A stretch of DNA of 64,000 nt from G963665975 sp963665975. Lineage in GTDB: Bacteria; Bacteroidota; Rhodothermia; Rhodothermales; Bin80. Positions within the stretch are counted from its first letter, which is position 1, and every line of letters starts with the position of its first letter. Made by a program: the position numbers and the translations under genes. This document shows positions 45,913 through 54,843 of the stretch, one piece after another. The stretch is from positions 2,976,001 through 3,040,000 of the forward strand of contig OY762508.1 in the NCBI GenBank assembly GCA_963665975.1, given 5' to 3'. The notes under the pieces are model-generated. The model ran no database searches, was not told where the DNA came from, and saw only the letters and a program-made list of their open reading frames with translations.

Positions 45913-46479
45913 ATGAAGGAAGGTATTGAATTGATCGTTGAAGTCGACGATGAATTACGTAGCTGGCTGGACTCTTGGATCAATCATGGGGCAGAGCCGA
46001 CTGATGTTCTCACTTGGATGTGGTTTACCGGCGAAGCTAAGCCTGGTTCAGGCTTTACGCGTGAGAAGGCGCTATCGGATTGGATAGCCGCATCCGAAAG
46101 CGAATGGCTGGCATGGGAATCTGTCAGATGCTTGCTAAGGATCCTGCGTGAGAAAAACCAGCCGATTCCGGTCGCGTTGCACTTATGGGCACTTGATGTT
46201 GCGGATGGCACGCGCCGACCACCGTCCAGAAAGCGTGGCCGTGACGCAACACAAAACGTCTTTCGCAATCGGAGTATTGTAATGGCAGTCATGATGCTCA
46301 CAACCCATAGGATCCCGGCGACCTCTAACATACCTGGACGGTCAGCCTGCCATTTAGTGGCGGAATGTGCGCACTTGTCATACGAAGCAGTGCGCACCAT
46401 TTGGCAATCTAACAAGGACATGACGCCTGCCGACTACCTGAGCTTGGATGAGTTTGTGCCCTTGGAAACGGTGCATTAG
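45913..46479 (+). CDS. Hypothetical protein, mobile-element associated
   Basis: An intact 188-residue frame starting at ATG 45913. It is acidic at the N-terminus (IELIVEVDDELRSWLDSWI), rich in Trp, and has a basic patch PPSRKRGRDATQNVFRNR in the middle. After it comes a helical region SACHLVAECAHLSYEAVRTIWQSNK that may be a DNA-binding helix pair (the AHLSYEAVRTIW stretch is HTH-like). I do not recognise the family. It is followed 8 bases later by a small frame with a perfect Shine-Dalgarno, so a two-gene unit is likely. Probably cargo of the former plasmid. Confidence 0.6.
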   Translation: MKEGIELIVEVDDELRSWLDSWINHGAEPTDVLTWMWFTGEAKPGSGFTREKALSDWIAASESEWLAWESVRCLLRILREKNQPIPVALHLWALDVADGTRRPPSRKRGRDATQNVFRNRSIVMAVMMLTTHRIPATSNIPGRSACHLVAECAHLSYEAVRTIWQSNKDMTPADYLSLDEFVPLETVH

Positions 46480-46487
46480 GAGGCGAT

Positions 46488-46673
46488 ATGGACGAGCACA
46501 AGCACCAGCAGGAGCGACTGCGGGAGGCCGCTTGCCTTATTAGGGCATGGGCCATGACGTTCTTCGTAGTTTGCCGCGACACCAGACTAAGAGTAAGAGC
46601 AGACCACCATGAAGCCACCGCCGTACTTTTTCCCAGGGTCGCACATAGTTCACTTGTGCAAGAATTGCACTGA
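46488..46673 (+). CDS. Small hypothetical protein
   Basis: A 61-codon frame whose ATG 46488 is preceded by AGGAGG at 46478-46483, partly overlapping the stop of the upstream gene. The sequence begins MDEHKHQQERLREAACLIRAW and has a short hydrophobic stretch. From 46609 another frame (69 codons, MKPPPYFF, CKNC, CLEC) overlaps it and may be the true continuation after a frameshift. Function unknown; the spacing is the main support. 46819-47019 holds only a short coiled-coil-like frame and is not called. Confidence 0.35.
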   Translation: MDEHKHQQERLREAACLIRAWAMTFFVVCRDTRLRVRADHHEATAVLFPRVAHSSLVQELH

Positions 46674-47019
46674 AGTAAAGAAGCGTGGTGCCATTAACCT
46701 GAAAAAGGGCAGATGGTCTGGTAGACCAACTACGCCGCACCAAGACGAGGCCGTAGAGTGCCTTGAATGCTTGGCCCGCATAGGGAATCAACAGTGCGAC
46801 TCATTGCCTCTGAGTTAACCCCCCCTAGTTTACGGACAATAACTCCTAAAATCGAGACTGCAACACGCCCGGATCACCTCGAAAAGCAGGTCGATCGCCT
46901 TAAATCAGATCTTAATTACACAAAGGCCATAATTTTCGACATAACACGGTAGAGCGGCATCACGATTGTTCATTTAAATGTCGGCGGCAGCATAGGCGAT
47001 GCAAATCGAGTATTCCGTA

Positions 47020-47177
47020 TCATAAATTCCTGCACAGTATATCATCATGTGGTATGTATATTGCCCCCGTAGCATTTAGGGACTTCAAAGGGAGGCGAGG
47101 CCATGGCGAATCACCACACGCGAGCGCTACCGGAGATTGACGACAGACAACGGGAGAAGTTGGAACGCTGGCTCCGG
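47020..47177 (+). mobile_element. Truncated IS630 left end, second copy
   Basis: The terminal repeat TCATAAATTCCTGCACAGTA (47020-47039), preceded by TA, is followed by the same leader as the 39.7-kb element and by the transposase start MANHHTRALPEIDDRQREK (ATG 47103). Similarity ends after TGGCTCCGG near 47177 and the remainder of the element is missing. It is in inverted orientation relative to the copy at 38576-39696 and is diverged from it, so it is a related but older insertion. Confidence 0.85.
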
Positions 47178-47239
47178 GATTGTGTCCCTATTTTGATGCA
47201 AATACATTTTCACAAATGGCAAAAGGCAATCACCTTGTT

Positions 47240-47717
47240 CAGTTGGAAAGATTCCGCTCCATCACTCTTCTTGGTGCAGGCTTGCGCATTTGCATTCCGA
47301 AGGCGCTCAAATTCCCGTGTGTAGACTGAGGCCGCGGCGGCAGAGTGCAGCACTACGACTGCAATTGCATAGTATCCTTCCGTGCCAGAGTCCAAAATGT
47401 TCGCCGACCCCGTCCAGACGATACGCCCGTCTACCACAAGAAAATTATTGTGCATGATGCGATTTGCAGTAAGAAATGCCTTCCGGGACGCATGAACTGC
47501 GGTGAGGTATGTGTCACCGATCTTATATGCTATGTGTTGCGGGGTCCTTCAAATCTCTTCGACCGCTTGCATGGGCTTGGTGCTGCCCTGTTATCCTTCT
47601 GGCATCCGATTTCACGCTGATACTCGTCCCGGATGCAGCCGATTTCCTGACTCCACCGGTCTCACGTACAAATGAGTCACGCTTACAAACGTATTGATTG
47701 TCACAGAACAGATTCAT
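47240..47717 (-). pseudogene. Phospholipase D-like (PLDc) nuclease/synthase remnant
   Basis: On the minus strand MHNNFLVVDGRIVWTGSANI, then LDSGTEGYYAIAVVVLHSAAAASVYTREFERL, is the second HKD half of a PLDc_2 domain (family MHNKFLVVDGR-VWTGSAN). The catalytic Lys of HxK is replaced by Asn. The upstream part to 47717 (MNLFCDNQYVCKRDSFVRE and a shifted frame with QEIGCIRDEYQREIG) is broken by frameshifts. The DNA end at 47177-47240 is where the IS630 fragment stops. Dead copy of a phospholipase D-type protein. Confidence 0.6.
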
Positions 47718-47925
47718 GAACAGGTTACCATCCCCACAACAGGCTTACATATTTCCACTGTCGAACAAGACCACACTGTCCCCCCACTCAAGTCGCAATC
47801 GACATCGCCCGGTTGCACGAAAAATGCGCCCGATAACGAGCTTTGCTCCATGAAGTTATAACAAGTAACGTAGGCACAGAAGCTGCCTTTGCGTTGGTTG
47901 GTGCCTTAGCGGACATTGCGCGCCG

Positions 47926-49095
47926 TTAATCCTGGATCCGGTAGACGACGAGGGTGGTCACGTCGCCACGATCCTCGGCGTAGGCCCGGTCGCCTCGAAT
48001 TACGCGCAGGTTGACGGTTACGGGGAGGCTCAGTTGCCCGTGCAGTCGGCTGTCGGCGCCGAGACCGAGCCACTGCGCTGTGGAATCCGCTACGGACTGC
48101 GGTGTGGCCTTTACCCAGATACGGCCACGATCATCAACGACAAAGGTCTCAAAGGCGGGTTTGGTTGCAGGCAGATCGGCATCTAGGACCGCGTTGCGAT
48201 ACCACTCCGACGATTCTTCGACAAATCGTTCAATCTCGTCACGTGTCAGCGGAATGGGTGCAAGCACATGGGTAACGGCGGTGCTTTGGATGCTGTCCGG
48301 CGCGATAACCGCTATGTCAACGGATTCTGTCCAGCCCGAGTACAGCGTGCCGCCCGGCCCCGTGCTAATAACAGGGTCGCGCCCGAAAGGCATTCCCATA
48401 GCGAAGCGGTCTTCCCCTTCTACTGACACTAGCCACTCGGAAGCAGGCAGATCATGCACCGGAGGAGGTATGATCTGTCCTGTCCAGTCGACGCGCATAA
48501 CGTATAAGCGCCGCTCTCCCAATGCTTCGCCTGGCGTTACGGGCCAGCCGAAGGTAAAAAGAAAGCCCGTATCGAGTACGCCAACCTGTCGGTATGGGAG
48601 GCCCAGTGAATCCTGGGAAACCGTAAAGTCATAGACCAACTCCAGGTCGTCCGGCTCATACGCGGACAACCGCTCCAGCCTGGAATCGAACACATAGAGC
48701 GTATCACCAGGGCCTACGTAAATGGATCCGATCCGTTCGAATTCGCCGGGACCGCTTCCCTGACGGCCGATGGTCCCGAACAGGTCGCCGTCTGCTGTGA
48801 AGGCATAGATCCTGGGGTCCTGCTGTTCACCCACAAAGATCCGGCCGGCACCATCTACGGCCACGAGCTCCCCGATACCACCAAAGAGAATGGTGTCTCC
48901 CGCGGCTTCGTCGCCCAGCCGGAAGAACTCGCTCAGCGCGGGTCCCGATGGCGCAGGACCATTTGCTTCGTCCGTGACTCTCGTTGCACAGGCTGGGAAG
49001 AATGAAGTCGCAGCTACGGCAAGCAGCAGGAGACGGGTTGCTATTGTTCTAGAGTGTGAGGATTCCCCAAATTCAGCGGAGGCATTGCAGGGCAT
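47926..49095 (-). CDS. 6-bladed beta-propeller (NHL-like) lipoprotein
   Basis: ATG 49095 starts a protein with a lipobox (LLLLAVAATSFFPAC). A propeller of NHL-type blades then follows, with repeated GEL-AVDGAGRIFV, PRIYAFTADGDLFGTIGRQGSGPGEF and IGSIYVGPGDTLYVFDSRLERLSAY. This is the '6-bladed beta-propeller' family frequent in Bacteroidota and Rhodothermota, with binding or scaffold roles that are not defined. The frame is open to 49257, but the added glycine-rich residues are not plausible. It is the first native-looking gene after the mobile block and precedes the sulfatase cluster. Confidence 0.75.
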   Translation of the reverse strand: MPCNASAEFGESSHSRTIATRLLLLAVAATSFFPACATRVTDEANGPAPSGPALSEFFRLGDEAAGDTILFGGIGELVAVDGAGRIFVGEQQDPRIYAFTADGDLFGTIGRQGSGPGEFERIGSIYVGPGDTLYVFDSRLERLSAYEPDDLELVYDFTVSQDSLGLPYRQVGVLDTGFLFTFGWPVTPGEALGERRLYVMRVDWTGQIIPPPVHDLPASEWLVSVEGEDRFAMGMPFGRDPVISTGPGGTLYSGWTESVDIAVIAPDSIQSTAVTHVLAPIPLTRDEIERFVEESSEWYRNAVLDADLPATKPAFETFVVDDRGRIWVKATPQSVADSTAQWLGLGADSRLHGQLSLPVTVNLRVIRGDRAYAEDRGDVTTLVVYRIQD

Positions 49096-49498
49096 AAGGA
49101 TGCATGAAGGCTTGTCTGTGGACAGGATGATCCGGATCACGTGTCGTGACCAGGCAAGTGGGTGCGCTAGTAGAGGGCCCGTTACATACCTCCTCTCACG
49201 AAGAATCCGCATTCCAAGATATGCGCCTCCACCACCACCGCCAAATCTCCTTTCCACCTCCGTCTGGGCGTCCGCTGCGTGGTAGGTCTTTGGAGACGTG
49301 TGCCACGGTTGGTTCGGTGAGAGCCTTGGGGCGAAATTACTCGGGCAACTCGACCGTATCGCATGCGTCCCTAATGGCAGTAACTATGCTTCAACATGCC
49401 AGGAAGGTCTGTTCGTGAACCGATGAATCTACGCCCTGTCAATCCGCACTGGTTGTGTGAAGGAGGCCAGACGTCCAACGGTGCTACGTGATCCTGTC
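49096..49498. other. Promoter-containing gap before sulfatase cluster
   Basis: Four hundred bases between the propeller lipoprotein start and the 3' end of the first sulfatase. No gene or stem-loop is supported. It must hold the promoter of the propeller gene on the minus strand. Confidence 0.45.
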
Positions 49499-50923
49499 TT
49501 ATTCTTCGATGCTCTTGCCCCAGGTGGGATCCGCCAGATCCAGGGGATCAGAGTGTGTCCTGCTCTGCTCGATAAGGATATCTACAAGTTGCGCACGCAT
49601 CGCTGCATGATCCGGATGGGCCGCCAAATTCTCCAATTCGTGCGGATCCTCGTTCAGATTGAAGAGCTGCTCGTGTGGTACGCCGCCTACCTGATAGCGG
49701 ATCAGCTTCCAGTTATTCGTAGTCCGCACGCCACGCTGCAGATCGCGATAGGCATAAAAGACGGCGTCCCGCGTATCGTGCGCAGGGTCATCAAGCACCG
49801 GTGCAAGACTCAGCCCCTCGACTGATTCCGGTGCCTGGAGCCCGGCTTTATCCGCAATGGTCGGAAAAATGTCGTGGATATAGACCAGGGCGTCCCGTGT
49901 TTGGCTACGCGGAATACCGGGTCCAACAAGGACCAACGGCACACGCATGCTGTGCTCGTACAGGTTTTGCTTGCCCAACAAGCCGTGGCTGCCGACGGCC
50001 AACCCGTTGTCGCCGGCGAAGACAATTATCGTGTTACCCCATTGTCCGTTCGCCTCCAGCACATCGAGTATACGACCGATCTGATGATCTACCTCGCTAA
50101 TCATGCCGTAGTAGGTCGCTACCTCTTCGCGAATCTCCGCAGAAGAACGGGGATGTCCTAGGAGGGCCTCGTCGCGTACACGCAACTCACCGTTGTCGAA
50201 GGGATGCTCTGGCATGTAGTTCGGCGGCAAGGGCACCGAGTCCGGCGCATACCAGCGGTCGAATGGAGCAGGAGGAGTGCGTGGATCGTGCGGCGAAGTG
50301 AATGAGACGTAGGCGAAGAACGGGTCACGATTGTCACGGGCTTCGTTCAGGAAAGCGATTGTGGCGTCTGCAAACAGCGTACTCGAATAGGTGTCGGCCT
50401 GCCAGCGGTCCTCTTTCGGGTAGTTCCCTTCCGGATTGTAGTGGTGCAACCACGGGGCCTCATGGCCTCCATCTCTCGGCCAGTGCATGCCGCCAAAATA
50501 AATATTGTCTCCATGCTGGAACGCTCGGGTATATGAGGCGCGATCGTTATGCCATTTGCCCGTCCCGAATGTCGTGTATCCCGCCTGTGTAAAAAGCTCC
50601 GGCATCATGACGTGATCTGTGGGAATTGCGTCCCCTTTTTCCAGCAAATGGAACAGGGGACGGCCCGTCATCAGCATCGCACGGCTCGGCGCGCAGAGCG
50701 CACCGTGCATGCCGCCCATCGTGTGCGCCCGCGTAAAGGCTGTTCCTGCGCGCACCAGGCGGTCCATGTTCGGCGTGCGAATGTCCTCGTTGCCGAGTGC
50801 GTGAATGGTGTTGAAGCGCTGGTCGTCGGTATAAAAGATCAGTACGTTGGGAGGCTCCGGTTCTTGAGGAATACAGGAGGCAACTGTGAGGCAGAGAAGT
50901 ACAAAGGCAATGGACCTATACAT
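49499..50923 (-). CDS. Sulfatase (S1, CAPSR type), lipoprotein
   Basis: A 474-residue sulfatase with signal and lipobox (VLLCLTVASC). The formylglycine site CAPSR begins at C77 (GALCAPSRAMLMTGR). N-terminal metal ligands are in YTDDQRFN, and GDNGLAVGSHGLLGKQNLYEHSMRVP supplies the late metal site and active-site Lys. It is a Cys-type enzyme that needs FGE or anSME maturation; neither enzyme is in the window. It is divergent from the next two sulfatases, with 90 bases between. Substrate unknown (sulfated glycan presumed). Confidence 0.9.
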   Translation of the reverse strand: MYRSIAFVLLCLTVASCIPQEPEPPNVLIFYTDDQRFNTIHALGNEDIRTPNMDRLVRAGTAFTRAHTMGGMHGALCAPSRAMLMTGRPLFHLLEKGDAIPTDHVMMPELFTQAGYTTFGTGKWHNDRASYTRAFQHGDNIYFGGMHWPRDGGHEAPWLHHYNPEGNYPKEDRWQADTYSSTLFADATIAFLNEARDNRDPFFAYVSFTSPHDPRTPPAPFDRWYAPDSVPLPPNYMPEHPFDNGELRVRDEALLGHPRSSAEIREEVATYYGMISEVDHQIGRILDVLEANGQWGNTIIVFAGDNGLAVGSHGLLGKQNLYEHSMRVPLVLVGPGIPRSQTRDALVYIHDIFPTIADKAGLQAPESVEGLSLAPVLDDPAHDTRDAVFYAYRDLQRGVRTTNNWKLIRYQVGGVPHEQLFNLNEDPHELENLAAHPDHAAMRAQLVDILIEQSRTHSDPLDLADPTWGKSIEE

Positions 50924-51013
50924 GGTGGGCAAGGGTTTCAAAAGGACAATGTAACCGGAAATATCGAACAAGCAGGGTCGAATGTCCACGCGCCGGAAAG
51001 TATCTTCGTTGTC

Positions 51014-52300
51014 ATGGCACGCCTGAATTTACTTTGGCTCGTTGTACTGTCGGCCGGCTGCACCTGGGTGACAGAGGATCAGCCTCCCAACATCGTCCTC
51101 ATTATGGCGGATGATCTTGGCTACGAAACCCTAGGCGTTAATGGCAGCACGCACTATAAGACTCCACACCTGAACCAACTTGCGCAGACCGGCATGCGAT
51201 TTACGCAGGCTCATGCCACTCCACTATGCACGCCGTCGCGTGTACAGCTCATGACGGGCAAGTATAATTTCCGCAACTATATAGGCTTCGGACTCCTAGA
51301 TCCTGAAGAGCAGACGTTTGCTCACTTGCTCCGGGATGCCGGCTACCGAACGGCAGTAGTCGGCAAATGGCAATTGTATGGGAACGCCAGACAGCGCGAG
51401 TTGGCCGGGCGAGGTGGAAGCGTACCGGAAGATGCGGGATTTGATGAATATGCACTATGGCAGGTCAAGGAGCGAGGTCGGCGCTACTGGAGCCCGACGT
51501 TGGACATAGCGCAGGAAGGAGTCCAGTCATTTCCGGACGCATACGGCCCGGATCTTTTCGCGGAATACATCGGGGCCTTTATGGAACGCAACCGCGACCG
51601 TCCATTTTTTCTGTACTACCCGATGGTGCTCACGCATGACCCGTTTCAACCGACTCCGAATGAAGGGTTTGTGGACCATGCCGTTAACGATACCGCCTAC
51701 TTCGCGGCCAACGTTGCCTATATGGATGAGGTTGTAGGGCGCATTACAGCGCACCTCGACCGGCTGGATCTTCGCGAGAATACGCTGCTGCTTTTCATCG
51801 GAGACAACGGAACGGATCGCGATGTGATTTCCCAGGTCGCTGGCAAGCTCATCAGGGGCCAGAAAGGCTATCCGACCCGGGCAGGTACGCACGTGCCGAT
51901 GATAGCCAACTGGCCGGGAATCATTGGTGCGGGGCAAGTGAATGACAATCTCATTGACCTGACAGACTTTCTCCCTACGCTGATGGAGGTTGTGCAGGAG
52001 GATATTCCCGCGGAGTACGGACCGGACGGCCTCAGCTTCTTTGGGCAACTGCTTGGCTATGCCGACACGACGCGGTCGTGGATTTTCTGCCATTACGACC
52101 CGCGGTGGGGCAATTTCCCGCCGCGCCGATGGGCACAGGACAAGACGTGGAAACTGTACGACAATGGTATGTTCTACCACACGGAGGATGATCCCGACGA
52201 GCAGTTCCCACTGGCTGATTCAGCGCTGGACGCTACCGGGCAACAGGCCAGGCAGCATCTTCAAGAAGTGTTACAGAAGATGACTTTATCTACCCGCTGA
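51014..52300 (+). CDS. Sulfatase (S1, CTPSR type), lipoprotein
   Basis: A 428-residue sulfatase. ATG 51014 gives a lipoprotein signal (LLWLVVLSAGC), and a long upstream open frame belongs to antisense of the neighbouring sulfatase. Motifs: MADDLGYETLG (metal ligands), C72 in LCTPSRVQLMTGKYNFRNY (formylglycine), GDNGTDRDV (metal site) and KLIRGQKGYPTRAGTHVPMI. It is 10 bases ahead of the third sulfatase and almost surely in the same operon. The LIMADDLGYE and EEQTFAHLLRDAGY blocks are typical of iduronate/aryl-sulfatase-like S1 members; substrate undetermined. Confidence 0.9.
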   Translation: MARLNLLWLVVLSAGCTWVTEDQPPNIVLIMADDLGYETLGVNGSTHYKTPHLNQLAQTGMRFTQAHATPLCTPSRVQLMTGKYNFRNYIGFGLLDPEEQTFAHLLRDAGYRTAVVGKWQLYGNARQRELAGRGGSVPEDAGFDEYALWQVKERGRRYWSPTLDIAQEGVQSFPDAYGPDLFAEYIGAFMERNRDRPFFLYYPMVLTHDPFQPTPNEGFVDHAVNDTAYFAANVAYMDEVVGRITAHLDRLDLRENTLLLFIGDNGTDRDVISQVAGKLIRGQKGYPTRAGTHVPMIANWPGIIGAGQVNDNLIDLTDFLPTLMEVVQEDIPAEYGPDGLSFFGQLLGYADTTRSWIFCHYDPRWGNFPPRRWAQDKTWKLYDNGMFYHTEDDPDEQFPLADSALDATGQQARQHLQEVLQKMTLSTR

Positions 52301-52310
52301 TTAGGACGCT

Positions 52311-53738
52311 ATGCGCTACATCTTTCTATTTGCAGCCCTGCTCGTAGCATCGGGATGCGCCGAACCTGCACAGCGCCAGCCCAACGTGGTCATCATTCTT
52401 GCTGATGACCTGGGGATTGGCGACCCAGGGCGATACAATGCCGAATCGAAGATCCCTACGCCCCATATCGACCGCCTTGCAGACGAAGGAATGCGTTTCG
52501 GCGATGCCCATTCTCCAAGTGGCGTGTGCACACCGACTCGGTACGGGCTGTTGACCGGGCGATATGCATGGCGCACGCGCCTGAAGCGCTGGGTCACCAA
52601 TGGCTGGTCGCCAAGCCTAATTGACACTACAAGGCTAACGCTGCCAAAGCTCCTCAAGGATCACGACTACGTCACCGGGGCGGTAGGCAAGTGGCATCTG
52701 GGTCTGGGACTGGCCGAAACCGTGGACTACACCCAGCGATTGCGGCCGGGACCAATCGCTATTGGGTTCGATTATTTCTATGGGATTCCGGCCTCGCTGG
52801 ATTTTGATCCCTACGTATTCGTCGAGAACGAAAGTGTCGTCGAGCTGCCTACCGATACAATAGAAGCAAGCACCATGCGCCGCCACGGCGGCGGTGGATT
52901 CTGGCGAGCAGGGCCGATTGCGCCCGGCTTCCACCACGCGGACGTGCTCCCTGTCACCACGGAAAAGGCCGTAGCGTTTATTGAAGAGCATGCCACGGAG
53001 CCGTTCTTCCTGTATGTAGCCCTGCCCGCGCCGCATACGCCGTGGCTTCCCGGAGAAACGTTCGATGGACGCAGCGGCGCCGGGCCCTATGGCGACTTCG
53101 TCATGCAGGTCGACCATACTGTAGGCGCCATTGCGAGTGCTCTTGACCGCATGGACATTGCCGACGAAACCCTGTTCGTGTTCACCAGCGACAACGGAGC
53201 CCACTGGCTGCCATCAGATATCGAAGCGTACGGGCATTACGCCAATGCCGCCTGGCGTGGTCAAAAGGCAGATATCTGGGAAGGCGGCCACCGAGTCCCC
53301 TTCATTGTTCGATGGCCAGGCGTCGTGGAGCCAGGGACGCAGAGCGCCCACCTGGTATCCCTTACGGATGTGATGGCAACCGTGGCCGCTATGCTTGGCA
53401 TAGCATTGCCAGAGGATGCAGGTGAGGACAGCTACAATTTCTTGCCTGCCCTGCGTGGAGAGGATGAGGATGGTCGTACCGCCATGGTGCACCACTCCGG
53501 CGACGGCATGTTTGCCGTGCGGGAAGGCCAATGGAAGTTGATCCTGGGGCGTGGCTCCGGCGGCTTCACCCGTCCAGCCCGCCATATTCCCGATCCCGGT
53601 GAACCGATTGGACAGCTGTATAATCTGGAAAGCGACCCGGGAGAGCAGGACAACCGCTACACGACCGAGCCCGCCGTCGTCGCGCGTCTTACGGCCTATT
53701 TGGAGGAGGTCCAATTGCGGGACCGAAGGCGGCCGTAG
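52311..53738 (+). CDS. Sulfatase (S1, CTPTR type), lipoprotein
   Basis: A 475-residue sulfatase with lipobox LLVASGC. C73 lies in SGVCTPTRYGLLTGRYAWRT, with Thr in place of the commoner Ser of CxPSR. The LADDLGIGDPGRYN and TSDNGAHWLPSDIEAYGHYANAAWRGQKADIWEGGHRVP blocks place it in the arylsulfatase A-like subfamily. This is the third formylglycine sulfatase in succession, together with the ThuA-type gene 80 bases on, suggesting a locus that desulfates and degrades a polysaccharide. Intact. Confidence 0.9.
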   Translation: MRYIFLFAALLVASGCAEPAQRQPNVVIILADDLGIGDPGRYNAESKIPTPHIDRLADEGMRFGDAHSPSGVCTPTRYGLLTGRYAWRTRLKRWVTNGWSPSLIDTTRLTLPKLLKDHDYVTGAVGKWHLGLGLAETVDYTQRLRPGPIAIGFDYFYGIPASLDFDPYVFVENESVVELPTDTIEASTMRRHGGGGFWRAGPIAPGFHHADVLPVTTEKAVAFIEEHATEPFFLYVALPAPHTPWLPGETFDGRSGAGPYGDFVMQVDHTVGAIASALDRMDIADETLFVFTSDNGAHWLPSDIEAYGHYANAAWRGQKADIWEGGHRVPFIVRWPGVVEPGTQSAHLVSLTDVMATVAAMLGIALPEDAGEDSYNFLPALRGEDEDGRTAMVHHSGDGMFAVREGQWKLILGRGSGGFTRPARHIPDPGEPIGQLYNLESDPGEQDNRYTTEPAVVARLTAYLEEVQLRDRRRP

Positions 53739-53818
53739 CCTACAAGTGTGCCAGCACCGTTGTACATTTTAGTGTACCACCCGGGCAAACCCGTTTCCTT
53801 CAACACAATGCCGCCGTC

Positions 53819-54781
53819 ATGCGACCAATTGCAATCTGTCTTCTGTTCGTGCTCCTGTTCGCCGGAGCTAGCGATCAACCTGCCCCGCACGAAGCTACGC
53901 CCGATGACAGACATATCGTGTTCGTCACCGGAGACGAAGAGTACCGGTCAGAGGAATCCATGCCGATGCTCGCCAAAATTCTGAAGCGAGATTACGGGTT
54001 TCGTGTAACAGTCTGTTATGCCCTGAACGAGAAGGGATTCATTGACCCGAACGTGCTGGACAATATTGAGGGACTCGAAGGCCTGGATGATGCGGATATG
54101 ATGGTGGTCTTTACGCGCTTCCGGGCGTTGCCCGATGAGCAGGCGCAGCGCATTCTGGATTTTGCTGAATCAGGCAAACCAATGGCGGGATTCCGGACTT
54201 CCACGCATGCGTTCTTGTATAAAGACGATGCCGATCGGGAGCATCTAAACAATGAGTGGCCTACCAAGGTCTTTGGGCAGCAGTGGATTACGCACCATGG
54301 GCACTTTGATGACGGGGCAGCTCCCCTGACGGATGTGAAAATCGTAGAGGGAATGGAGGAGCATCCGGTTCTACGTGGCGTTTCGCCGTTCAAGGCCTAC
54401 TCGTGGCTATACCACGTCCACGGCGGCGAGCACACACTGTACGGGGACAGCGAGCCGCTGCTGCTTGGCACTGCGCTGCGTTCGGGACACGCGGATAATA
54501 ACCGGCTGGACAAGTTTCCGCTGACCAATCCCGTGGCTTGGACCAAGACGTACACCGGTGCCTCCGGGACCACAGCACCCGTCTTCTTTACGACACTCGG
54601 GCATCCGTATGATTTCAAGGATCCTGCCATGCGCACTCTTGCGCTAAACGGCATTCTATGGGCCCTTGGACACGAAATCCCCGACGGAGGTGCCGATCCA
54701 ACACTGGTCGGTGCCTACGAGCCCAACAATTCGGGGTTCGGGGACCGGTTTAAGCCGGACATGAAGCCGGAGGAACTCTAG
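53819..54781 (+). CDS. ThuA-domain (trehalose-utilisation type) exported protein
   Basis: An exported 320-residue protein with a signal (IAICLLFVLLFAGA) and a ThuA/DUF1037-like glutamine-amidotransferase-fold domain: HIVFVTGDEEYRSEESMPMLA, GLDDADMMVVFTRFRALPDEQ, GKPMAGFRTSTHAF and HPVLRGVSPFKAYSWLYHV. ThuA relatives take part in disaccharide (trehalose, sucrose) utilisation in rhizobia; many environmental members accompany sulfatases and DUF1080 hydrolases, as here. The restriction cassette begins 63 bases after its stop and separates it from the DUF1080/ThuA pair at 62.7-64 kb. Confidence 0.82.
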   Translation: MRPIAICLLFVLLFAGASDQPAPHEATPDDRHIVFVTGDEEYRSEESMPMLAKILKRDYGFRVTVCYALNEKGFIDPNVLDNIEGLEGLDDADMMVVFTRFRALPDEQAQRILDFAESGKPMAGFRTSTHAFLYKDDADREHLNNEWPTKVFGQQWITHHGHFDDGAAPLTDVKIVEGMEEHPVLRGVSPFKAYSWLYHVHGGEHTLYGDSEPLLLGTALRSGHADNNRLDKFPLTNPVAWTKTYTGASGTTAPVFFTTLGHPYDFKDPAMRTLALNGILWALGHEIPDGGADPTLVGAYEPNNSGFGDRFKPDMKPEEL

Positions 54782-54843
54782 GCTCGACATGTTGCATTTT
54801 GGCGGCGGTCCAGCTCCTGGATTTCGTCCAGGGTGACGGGAGA

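Noticed and set aside
47780..47830. Short plus-strand reading TQVAIDIARLHEK resembling an IS110 transposase start
   Set aside because: Only about a dozen residues before a stop and no downstream support; chance cannot be excluded.
50549..51013. N-terminal extension of the second sulfatase
   Set aside because: The extra 155 codons are antisense to the first sulfatase, while ATG 51014 starts a clean lipoprotein signal.
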